DNA of 20,116 bases from an uncultured Clostridium sp. (GTDB lineage: Bacteria; Bacillota; Clostridia; TANB77; CAG-508). The stretch covers positions 1 through 20,116 of the forward strand of contig USFC01000022.1 of assembly GCA_900553865.1 (NCBI GenBank), written 5' to 3'. The translations under genes and the position numbers were made by a program. Numbering within the stretch: the stretch's first letter is position 1; the number at the start of each line of letters is the position of its first letter. The notes below the pieces were generated by a model. It had not been told where the DNA came from. It saw only the letters and a program-made list of their open reading frames with translations, and did not search any database. Below are positions 13,373 to 20,116 of this stretch, in pieces.

Positions 13373-15877
13373 TTATTTTTTCGTATTACTTTGTTTTGTC
13401 CTTCTTCCTACTTGTTTATCTAAATTATTTGCTACTCCTTTTTGAGCCTTTAGCACTTCCATTGTATATGCTGCTTGTTTTGAAGCCTCTTTTGCAGAAT
13501 ATCCCTTATTTACAAAATCTTGTTTTAAGTTATTTTGTGCTGAAGTTGATTTCTTTTCATCATTTAACACATCTTTTGTAATTTCTTTTTCTTTTCCTAT
13601 TGAAGCAATAATTGCAGATTGTTTATCGCTAACGTTATATTTTTCAGCAACTTTTTGTGCTTTTGTAATTTCTTTAATATCTGTCATTCCTTCTCTTAAG
13701 TATGGTTCAAAAGAGTTCATTTTTTCTCTTACTTCTTTAGTCGTTGGTGCTTTACCATCATTTTGTGCCATTAATTGATCTCTTATGTATTGTTCCATCT
13801 CTTTACTTCGCTTGAAATCTCTTACAGCTCCAGCTCTAGCATATCTTGAATTTCCATGTGCTAAGTCTAGTTCTCTTCCTATTGCTGTGCCACCCCAAAC
13901 GGCATCATTAAATGCTGCTCTTCTATGACCTTTTCCTGCCACAAATGCTGCTCCTCCTTGTGCTACTCTTCCTACTGCTCCAAAGGCCTTATCTTCTACA
14001 TTTGCTGCGACATTTCCTATATTGCCTCCTACTCTTGAACCTGCCATAAATGCTGCGGATGCGCCTGCTAATCCTCCGCCACCTGCTAATGCAACTGCTC
14101 CTGCCAATGTTCCTACTCCTGCTTTAAAAGCTGTTTTCGTAGCAAATTTTGTTGCTCCTTTTATTGTTCTTCCTGCTCCTCTTACTCCAGCTTTTGCTAT
14201 ATTTCTTGGGCTTAATCCATGTGCTCTTCCCCAGTTCTTTATTGGATTTACTTTTTCATCTTTTGCTGCTTCTTCGTTTCCTCCTGCATCATTACTTCCT
14301 CCTGATTCATTTTGATTTTGTGGCATTTCTCCTGTACCTTCTGTTTGCGCACCAGAACTAATTCCACCTTGTTCAGTTCCGCCTTGTTCATCATTACCTA
14401 AAGCTCCTTGTAAATCAGCTTTGCCTTCATCTTTATTTTCACCTTCTGCTAATGCTGGATTTGCTCCACCGTTAGCATTTCCACCTTCAATTTCAGTTAA
14501 ATCATGGCTTTTTTCAAATCTTATTGGTTTTTGTCCTTCTGTTTTTCCTCCTAAAGCTTTTCCTGCTCCACCTGATTTTCCTTTTCCAATTTTATTCATT
14601 AATGATGCTGCTGCAAATCCTCCTAATGCTCCTAAAGTTCCTGCTTTATCAAATCCAAAGAATTTTCTTAATATTTTCTCTGCTTCTTTAATAAATGCTA
14701 ATGTAGCTATCATATATATAGGATTTGTACTAGCTAAATCCATAGCACTAGTAACAAACACATAATAAATTATTAAGTGGAATGGCTGTATTAATGCATT
14801 AAATATATACTCTTTAAGCCATGAATTAAAAGCTTGTGCTTGCCCATCATTCATTTTGTCAATTGGATATGTAAGTGCTACCGCAGGTGCTATTAAAGTT
14901 AAAAATGCCATCGTTAGTAACCTTTTCAAATAAACTATTGTAAATGTTACTGTATAAATTACTAACGCTAGATACATAATTAAATATGCCATTTTAGGTC
15001 CAAAATTTTTATACTGTGTTTTAAATCTAGCCAATCCTAATAAATTTGTATAAAATGTACCACCATTGCTTCCATCTATTACATTTACTTTTATACTAGA
15101 AGCTCCGTCACCCGCTATTGCAGTACAAACAGATTCAGTCAAAGTTATTATAAATGACATTAAATAATGCATAAAGAATAATATACATAATGCAATTACC
15201 CAATCTACTAGCATTTGCTTATATTTTGATTTATCTGCTGCTGTACTAGATACAATAATTCTTATTCCAATGTATGCTAATACAGATAATAAACCAACAA
15301 CAGCTAAATTTCTTATTGCCACATACCATGTAGCAATAGTTGGCTGTAATTTTGAAGCTGAACTTTCTACCTCTTCACCTGCACTATTAGTATATTTATT
15401 TGGATTTATAAAATTTATATCTAATCCTGGAACTGTTCCAGCAAATATTTGCTCTGGGCTATATGTAGCTACTGGAATATGATATTTATCTGAAACCCCA
15501 AACCATCCTTTTTCAAACTCATTTTCCACATCTATTGTTTCTTCTGGAGTTTTATCATCAGTATTAGTATTTTGGGGCGGATTTTTATATTCATTATATT
15601 TTCCATCAGTCCAAAATTCATCATCTTCTACCAAAAATGCACTCATACTAAAGTTTAAATCTGGACCTTCTCCTGTCAAACAAAACTGTAATATATTTAT
15701 TACTGCATCACCTATAGAGCAAAGTAAATCTACTACTGGACTTAATAATATTCCACCAAATTCAGAAGCAGCACCTGCATGCGAGTAAGTTGGCACTATA
15801 AAATTAAAAAGTAACATTATGCTTAATATTGAAATGGTTATCTTTTGTAGTATGCTTTTTTTCGTAATCTTTTTCAT
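13373..15877 (-). CDS. TrbL/VirB6-like polytopic channel protein with long soluble tail
   Basis: The 834-residue product forms the inner-membrane channel part. It starts with a signal-like hydrophobic segment (13-34, ending SHA), then an outside region (35-180), and six probable membrane segments at about 184-210, 224-250, 295-318, 320-340, 358-382 and 385-400. The block PAVALTYPIDKMNDGQAQAF followed by SWLKEYIFNALIQP is the kind of conserved cytoplasmic-loop motif seen in Gram-positive VirB6/TrbL proteins. The last 420 residues are soluble and low in complexity: Gly/Asn/Glu-rich (430-545), then Gly/Ala-rich (560-650), then a charged helical end. ATG 15877 follows AAAGGAGAG. The gene starts 17 bases after the virB4 stop. 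The tail could hold other subunits or substrates. Confidence 0.85.
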   Translation of the reverse strand: MKKITKKSILQKITISILSIMLLFNFIVPTYSHAGAASEFGGILLSPVVDLLCSIGDAVINILQFCLTGEGPDLNFSMSAFLVEDDEFWTDGKYNEYKNPPQNTNTDDKTPEETIDVENEFEKGWFGVSDKYHIPVATYSPEQIFAGTVPGLDINFINPNKYTNSAGEEVESSASKLQPTIATWYVAIRNLAVVGLLSVLAYIGIRIIVSSTAADKSKYKQMLVDWVIALCILFFMHYLMSFIITLTESVCTAIAGDGASSIKVNVIDGSNGGTFYTNLLGLARFKTQYKNFGPKMAYLIMYLALVIYTVTFTIVYLKRLLTMAFLTLIAPAVALTYPIDKMNDGQAQAFNSWLKEYIFNALIQPFHLIIYYVFVTSAMDLASTNPIYMIATLAFIKEAEKILRKFFGFDKAGTLGALGGFAAASLMNKIGKGKSGGAGKALGGKTEGQKPIRFEKSHDLTEIEGGNANGGANPALAEGENKDEGKADLQGALGNDEQGGTEQGGISSGAQTEGTGEMPQNQNESGGSNDAGGNEEAAKDEKVNPIKNWGRAHGLSPRNIAKAGVRGAGRTIKGATKFATKTAFKAGVGTLAGAVALAGGGGLAGASAAFMAGSRVGGNIGNVAANVEDKAFGAVGRVAQGGAAFVAGKGHRRAAFNDAVWGGTAIGRELDLAHGNSRYARAGAVRDFKRSKEMEQYIRDQLMAQNDGKAPTTKEVREKMNSFEPYLREGMTDIKEITKAQKVAEKYNVSDKQSAIIASIGKEKEITKDVLNDEKKSTSAQNNLKQDFVNKGYSAKEASKQAAYTMEVLKAQKGVANNLDKQVGRRTKQSNTKK

Positions 15878-15894
15878 ACTATAATTCTCTCCTT

Positions 15895-17871
15895 TTAGTA
15901 CTCCTCTTTCTTTTTGTTCATTTTAACCAACTTATTGATATTTGTTTCCACAAACTCAAATTCTTTGGCAGTTGGTTTTATTTGAATAATTGCTGTATCT
16001 GCTCCTACTTTTAGAAGACCTTCTCCCTTAAAACATGTTACTAAGAAATTTGCTTCTCCAGAGCTTAATTTAAATACTTCTTTTAAATATTGTATTTCAG
16101 ATTTATCTTGTGCTAGGAACAATTTTGTATCAGATGAAGTTAAAACTGCTTGTGCTTCTGGTTTTTCATAGAAATCTTGGAATCTTTGAGAGATAATTGC
16201 CAAAGATACGTTTCTTTTTCTAGCACGACGTGCCATTGTGTTTAAAAAGTCTACGGCTTCTGGGTATGGAAGTAACATCCATGCTTCGTCAACTAGTACT
16301 CTTTTTTTAGAAGCTTTTGTTCTATCTTCACTATTTTTCTTAACATATTTCTCCCAAATCCAAGAAAGTAAAATTTGTTGTGCCAAAGGTCTTGCAAATC
16401 TTTCTTCTAGTTGAGAAATGTCTAAGTTTATAAATAATGTTCCATCTAATAAATCAAAAGTAGATTGTCCATCGAAATATGCCATTTGTCCGTTATATTC
16501 ACGAATGTATTGTTTCATAACTTTAATTAAATAGCTATAATGGAATTGATAGTCTACGTTTTTATTTTCTTCTGCTTTTCTTAATATTCTTTTGTACCAT
16601 GAACCTATAGTTGGCATTTTTTTCTTTTGTTTTCCAAGTGCATCTCCTGTAATAATTGCATTTGATTCATATAAACTTGAAGGGTCACTTGTAATGTGAC
16701 ATGCTGCATATTCTTCTGCTACTGATTCTGATATAATTTGTTTTGTAAGCTCGTTTACTTCTGTACTTCTTGTACTACCTCTTGCCATTGTAAGTAACGC
16801 TTGTGTAACGTCTTCTACTTTGCTTTCTACGTTTACTACACTTCTTGATTTTCCTGTTATTTCATCTCTTATTATTTCTGGTTCTATATCAAATAAGTTA
16901 ATAACTGTTTTCGAGGTTGGGCTTATAACTACGTTTATTCCTCCTAAGCTTTCGGCTACTATTGAATATTCTCCTTCGGCATCTAGTGCTAAACTTTGTA
17001 TTCCCATTAATACCGCACTACGTGAAATTAAAGTTTTCATTGTTACAGATTTACCTGCACCAGACTTAGCAAATATAACCATATTGTAGTTTGCTAGTGA
17101 TGAATGGAAGTTATCAAATAGTATTGGCACACCAGTTTGTTTATTAAATCCAAGTGGTATTCCCGTAGGATGTCCAACTTCTGAGGTTGTAAATGGGAAT
17201 ACTGTTCCCATTGAACGTCTATCAAATGTATGCGTCTTTTTTACTTTGTCTTGCATTAATGGTAAGTTACTTTGAAAAGCTTCTTCTTGCATTCCCCAAG
17301 CACTTTTTATACCTACTAATGATTTTGACATTTCAGATGCTAATAATTTTGTATATCTATCTAGGTCTTCTAAGCTATATGCAAATAGTGTAGATACTAC
17401 GGATGCTTCAAATAGCTTGTTGTAACCTGCTGCAATTTCATCTCTTAGTTGTTCTGCTTCCCATCTTTTTTGCCCTAATGTACTTTCTCTGTTTATGTTT
17501 CCTCTATCTGCTGCTACAATTCTTTCTGTTTCTAGTTCGTTAATAGTTCTATTTAATTCATTTTGTGACCTAGATTCTGCAATTGGATTTATGTATATAG
17601 AAGTGTTTATATCTCCGAATAAGTACATATCTCTAAATAATTCTGGGAAGGTTGCCATTCTTGGAAGTGTAGATACAAAGAAACTTCTTGCATATCTTGT
17701 AACATTTGAAATTATTTCTAAGTGGTCTATGTTACTTGCGTCTATTCCTGAAGGAGCAATTAATTCTTTTATTGTTTTCTTGTTTAATATTTGGTATTCA
17801 TCTGGATTTGTATAGTCATTCTTAAGCTGTTTTTGTCTTTCTTGTTCTTTTTGTTTTTGGTTTTTCCACAT
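15895..17871 (-). CDS. virB4: VirB4-family conjugation ATPase
   Basis: This ATPase powers assembly of the secretion machine and pilus. The 658-residue product has an N-terminal VirB4 middle/N domain (about 35-210; YARSFFVSTLPRMATFPE) and a RecA-like ATPase domain (about 255-630). Walker A is AKSGAGKS (268-275, with Ala at the first Gly position), Walker B is RVLVDEAW (Asp528, Glu529), and RARKRNVSLAIISQ is the following motif with its sensor Gln. Length is somewhat short because part of the usual N-terminal region is on the upstream gene. ATG 17871 follows GGAGGAA and overlaps the end of the upstream gene by 50 bases, suggesting coupled translation. The family assignment is firm. Confidence 0.95.
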   Translation of the reverse strand: MWKNQKQKEQERQKQLKNDYTNPDEYQILNKKTIKELIAPSGIDASNIDHLEIISNVTRYARSFFVSTLPRMATFPELFRDMYLFGDINTSIYINPIAESRSQNELNRTINELETERIVAADRGNINRESTLGQKRWEAEQLRDEIAAGYNKLFEASVVSTLFAYSLEDLDRYTKLLASEMSKSLVGIKSAWGMQEEAFQSNLPLMQDKVKKTHTFDRRSMGTVFPFTTSEVGHPTGIPLGFNKQTGVPILFDNFHSSLANYNMVIFAKSGAGKSVTMKTLISRSAVLMGIQSLALDAEGEYSIVAESLGGINVVISPTSKTVINLFDIEPEIIRDEITGKSRSVVNVESKVEDVTQALLTMARGSTRSTEVNELTKQIISESVAEEYAACHITSDPSSLYESNAIITGDALGKQKKKMPTIGSWYKRILRKAEENKNVDYQFHYSYLIKVMKQYIREYNGQMAYFDGQSTFDLLDGTLFINLDISQLEERFARPLAQQILLSWIWEKYVKKNSEDRTKASKKRVLVDEAWMLLPYPEAVDFLNTMARRARKRNVSLAIISQRFQDFYEKPEAQAVLTSSDTKLFLAQDKSEIQYLKEVFKLSSGEANFLVTCFKGEGLLKVGADTAIIQIKPTAKEFEFVETNINKLVKMNKKKEEY

Positions 17872-19027
17872 TTTCTTTTGTTCCTCCTTCTTCTTTTTCC
17901 TTTTCTATTTTGTCTATTGCATCTTCTGCAATATCTGCACCAAGTATTTGAGTATTTTCTTCAATTATTAATTTTGCAAGTTCATCTATTAAATCTCTTT
18001 TGTTTTCTTGTTTTTCTTGTAATGCTTTTTGTTTATCTGACCTTGCTTCTGTAACTTTTTTCTTAGCTTTTTCTATTGCTTCTTCTTCTATTTCTTTATC
18101 TAATGCTTTCATTTGTTTTTCTACTACATCTTGTGCTGTTGTATATAGTTCGTCATAGCCTGCTTTTAAGGCTTTATCTAATCCATATACTTCTGCCTCA
18201 TCTCTGTTGTATGCAACATATAATAGTTCAACTAATTCGTTTGAGTTCATTACTTTTGCATTTATTCCACAAACTCCTAAAGTTCTTACTACAGATTGTG
18301 CTCTTGTATATAATTCTGAAAATGCCATATTTCTTTGTTCTTCTTTATCAAAATTGTTATCTCCAAGTTCTTCTACAAAGTATGGAATTACTACATAATA
18401 TTTTTTGTTTAATACGTTTTTGTTTAAACTCATTTTTTCTGTGTTGTATATAATATCTTTTCCATATTCATAAAGGTTTCTTTGTTTTGTAAGTTCAAAA
18501 TATACTTTATTTAATTGTTCTTGTGTATATGCCTCTGAACGAACCATTTGGTTATATTGCATTTCTTGTTTTTCTAAAGCATATTGAATTTCTTTTACTT
18601 TTGCTTTGTACGTTTGAATACTGCTATCTAAGTTTATTGTTCTTGTTTGTGTGTATATTTGTACTGGATGACGTAAGGTATTTAAAAATTGTATAAATCC
18701 TTCTTCTACTGAATTTTTTTCTACTTCTGACATTAGGTCATAGTTTATACCTTGGCACTCTACTACCATAATGTAACGCATTCCATCTTTTTGAGAGATC
18801 ATATTATCTACAACAGTATCAAATTCCATAAAATCCATTATTGATTCTGTTCTATAGTCTTTGTATTTTCTCGTTTTTGTTTTTCCATCTTTAATGGTTA
18901 TTTGCTCTTTGGTTTCTTTCTTCCTCATTTTTGAGTTTAAATATATAAATGCTAATACCAATAAGAGCATAAACATTATTCCTAAAACTACTGCTAATAT
19001 TACTGTTAGTAATTTGATACTATCCAT
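17822..19027 (-). CDS. Membrane-anchored TraC-like protein (VirB4 N-terminal domain homologue)
   Basis: The 401-residue product begins with a membrane segment (6-30). Residues 60-275 resemble the N-terminal domain of VirB4/TraC: MRYIMVVECQGINYDLMS, then FIQFLNTLRHPVQIYTQTR, a long coiled-coil insert (135-200), NKKYYVVIPYF, and RTLGVCGINAKVMNSNELVE with LLYVAYN. The last 100 residues are Lys/Glu-rich coiled coil and end with TKRTRKTKTA. The ATPase domain is absent. As a partner directly upstream of virB4 it probably docks the ATPase to the membrane. ATG 19027 follows AAAGGAGGA. It overlaps the PrgI gene by eight bases (ATGGATAG) and virB4 by 50. The resemblance is by motif and not tested by alignment. 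Confidence 0.75.
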   Translation of the reverse strand: MDSIKLLTVILAVVLGIMFMLLLVLAFIYLNSKMRKKETKEQITIKDGKTKTRKYKDYRTESIMDFMEFDTVVDNMISQKDGMRYIMVVECQGINYDLMSEVEKNSVEEGFIQFLNTLRHPVQIYTQTRTINLDSSIQTYKAKVKEIQYALEKQEMQYNQMVRSEAYTQEQLNKVYFELTKQRNLYEYGKDIIYNTEKMSLNKNVLNKKYYVVIPYFVEELGDNNFDKEEQRNMAFSELYTRAQSVVRTLGVCGINAKVMNSNELVELLYVAYNRDEAEVYGLDKALKAGYDELYTTAQDVVEKQMKALDKEIEEEAIEKAKKKVTEARSDKQKALQEKQENKRDLIDELAKLIIEENTQILGADIAEDAIDKIEKEKEEGGTKENVEKPKTKRTRKTKTA

Positions 19028-19367
19028 TCTTTTCTTCCTCCTTTGTATATAGGTATATTCTATTTCCTCTTTTCTTAAATTTAATAGCTCGTTTTATAAT
19101 GTCATCTATATTTTCTCCACCAACTTTTTTTGTAAATTTAAGTGAGTTTATTTCTGGAAATTTGAAGGTTCCTATTATAAAACCTATTAATGCAAAGAAT
19201 GCCATTATTCCTATTCCAACAATATTTAGTTTAAATGCAGCAAATATAAAATAAAAAGGTAATCCTACTACAGCTCCTATTGCAGAATAAATCATACTTT
19301 TGGTTGAAAATATAAATAAAATTCTTCCTTCCCCTTTAACATTTCTAGGTATATTATAAGTTCCCAT
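19020..19367 (-). CDS. prgI: PrgI-family protein (VirB3-like)
   Basis: This small inner-membrane subunit has 115 residues. It begins TYNIPRNVKGEGRILFIFST, the typical PrgI family opening with a proline-containing lead-in, followed by two membrane segments (about 25-45 and 47-68) and the motif FPEINSLKF before a basic tail. PrgI/VirB3 proteins work next to VirB4 and VirB6 in the channel. The ATG at 19367 follows AAAGGAAA, nine bases upstream. It is the first gene after the internal promoter at 19417-19425. The eight-base overlap with the next gene shows close coupling. Length is normal for the family. Confidence 0.85.
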   Translation of the reverse strand: MGTYNIPRNVKGEGRILFIFSTKSMIYSAIGAVVGLPFYFIFAAFKLNIVGIGIMAFFALIGFIIGTFKFPEINSLKFTKKVGGENIDDIIKRAIKFKKRGNRIYLYTKEEEKNG

Positions 19368-19416
19368 ATAAATTTATTTCCTTTCTTTTGTTTAAAATCT
19401 AGTTATACTCATATAT

Positions 19417-19425
19417 ATTATAACA
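19417..19425 (-). promoter_or_regulatory. Extended -10 promoter for the prgI-virB4 operon
   Basis: The minus strand has TGTTATAAT, a perfect extended -10 element, 50 bases before the prgI start and right after the pilin terminator. The -35 region (TTACAT at 17 bases) is weak, which fits an extended -10 promoter. Confidence 0.65.
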
Positions 19426-19454
19426 GAAAGTCTTACAAAATGTAACAAAAAAGC

Positions 19455-19482
19455 AAAAAAAAATGCACTTTTGTGCATTTTT
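19455..19482 (-). terminator. Intrinsic terminator of the pilin gene
   Basis: On the minus strand AAAAATGCAC, loop AAAA and GTGCATTTTT form a perfect stem followed by more T. It lies about 47 bases after the pilin stop and would let the pilin be made in excess over downstream genes. Confidence 0.85.
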
Positions 19483-19528
19483 AATATTTTTGTAATATAT
19501 TTGTTATGTTTTCGTAAAATTTTTATTA

Positions 19529-19903
19529 TTATTTTGTTTGATTTACTCCATTAGCAATATTGTAAACAACATTTACTATTGTAGTTGATGCAAATATTAA
19601 AATAGCACCTACAAGATATGGTATCATTGTTTTCTTGTATTCTGCTTTTTCTTCTGCACTACCCATCATATATTTAATACCTAGTACTAATAATACTACA
19701 ACTGCTACAACTATACCTACTGTTTGCATAATAGTAACTATTGTTGCACCTAACTTAACTACTTCGTCTGCTTTCGCACTGTCATTTCCCTTACTTATTA
19801 TATCTAAATCTGATTTTACATCAGCTAATACAATAGTACTTAAGCTACATAATATAGTCAACACTATTAATGCTATAGAAAGTATTTTTACTTGTTTTTT
19901 CAT
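19529..19903 (-). CDS. VirB2/TrbC-like pilin
   Basis: The 124-residue product has a signal peptide (1-27, cleavage after VLA), a short polar segment, and two membrane segments (about 52-76 and 93-115) joined by the loop KYMMGSAEEKAEYKKTMIPY. This signal, short loop and two-helix pattern is that of VirB2/TrbC pilins, which polymerise into the pilus or channel. ATG 19903 has GAGGAGGAG nine bases upstream. It has its own TTGAAA/TATAAT promoter and terminator, so it is expressed separately from the machine genes. A second pilin-like gene ends 90 bases upstream, with the same loop and helix signature. Family is clear by pattern. Confidence 0.88.
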   Translation of the reverse strand: MKKQVKILSIALIVLTILCSLSTIVLADVKSDLDIISKGNDSAKADEVVKLGATIVTIMQTVGIVVAVVVLLVLGIKYMMGSAEEKAEYKKTMIPYLVGAILIFASTTIVNVVYNIANGVNQTK

Positions 19904-19938
19904 ATGATTTTCTCCTCCTCTTTTACATTGATAATTAA

Positions 19939-19967
19939 ATTATAATATATATTTTTTTATTTTTCAA
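19939..19967 (-). promoter_or_regulatory. Pilin promoter
   Basis: On the minus strand TTGAAA (19967-19962) and TATAAT (19944-19939) are 17 bases apart, 36 bases before the pilin ATG. This is close to consensus. Confidence 0.8.
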
Positions 19968-19993
19968 CCATTTTTTACTTATTTCTCTATTTT

Positions 19994-20116
19994 TTACATA
20001 CTTTGTAATATATCTACTACTATTTTCCATATTGTAAACGCTCCAAAAACAACTACACATCCTACTATATACGGAATAATCATTGTTTTTATTTCTGCTT
20101 TTTCTTCTATTCCACC
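19994..20116 (-). CDS. Second VirB2/TrbC-like pilin, C-terminal part only
   Basis: The window edge leaves the last 40 residues. They begin GGIEEKAEIKTMIIPYIVGC and end ILQSM. GxEEKAExKxTMIPYxVG matches the loop and second membrane helix of the next pilin downstream (GSAEEKAEYKKTMIPYLVGA), so it is a paralogue. The body of the gene lies to the right. The divergence suggests two distinct subunits, perhaps major and minor. Confidence 0.8.
   Translation of the reverse strand, partial: GGIEEKAEIKTMIIPYIVGCVVVFGAFTIWKIVVDILQSM

Noticed and set aside
15895..17871. Walker A of VirB4 starting with Ala instead of Gly
   Set aside because: The GAGKS core and Walker B are intact and the first position varies in the family, so it is not evidence of inactivity.

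Overview
The window is AT-rich DNA from a low-GC Firmicute. Strong AGGAGG-type ribosome binding sites, GTG and TTG starts, a Gram-positive wall toolkit and PrgI/TrbL-type conjugation proteins point to an uncultured member of the Clostridia. The order or genus cannot be fixed from sequence alone. TGG encodes Trp and no recoding is visible.

There are two parts. Positions 1 to about 4274 are the right end of an integrated mobile element (prophage or integrative element). From left to right it holds a partial IS1202-group (ISNCY) transposase, a leftward early operon (XRE-type DNA-binding protein, excisionase-like protein, two small membrane proteins), a bidirectional promoter/operator, a rightward LexA-like S24 repressor, and a tyrosine integrase. 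The integrase is followed by a terminator, four helically phased arm-type repeats, and then tRNA-Cys. The 3' end of tRNA-Cys is the natural candidate attachment site. The other end of the element lies outside the window.

Positions 4275 to 20116 read entirely leftward. tRNA-Gly and tRNA-Cys share one promoter. Above them lies a long type IV secretion-like operon. In transcription order it encodes a pilin (cut by the window edge), a second VirB2/TrbC-like pilin with its own promoter and terminator, a PrgI/VirB3-like protein, a membrane-anchored VirB4-N-domain (TraC-like) protein, the VirB4 ATPase, a TrbL/VirB6-like channel protein with a long soluble tail, a VirB8-like NTF2 protein, a membrane-anchored lysozyme plus M15 peptidase, a second NTF2-repeat membrane protein, an unrecognised soluble 514-residue protein, and a DacF-type D-Ala-D-Ala carboxypeptidase. 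The pieces make sense together: ATPase, inner-membrane channel, pilus subunit, periplasm/wall-side scaffold and wall-opening enzymes. No relaxase or coupling protein is visible in this window, so the substrate (DNA or protein) is unknown.

The most unusual observations are: an integrase with a duplicated ferredoxin-like cysteine motif and two changed catalytic positions; a 16-base element placed before both the excisionase-like gene and the integrase; an integrase ribosome binding site buried in a long hairpin; a tRNA-Gly in which the G19-C56 tertiary pair has become A19-U56; and a T4SS-like operon ending in peptidoglycan enzymes and an unrecognised protein.
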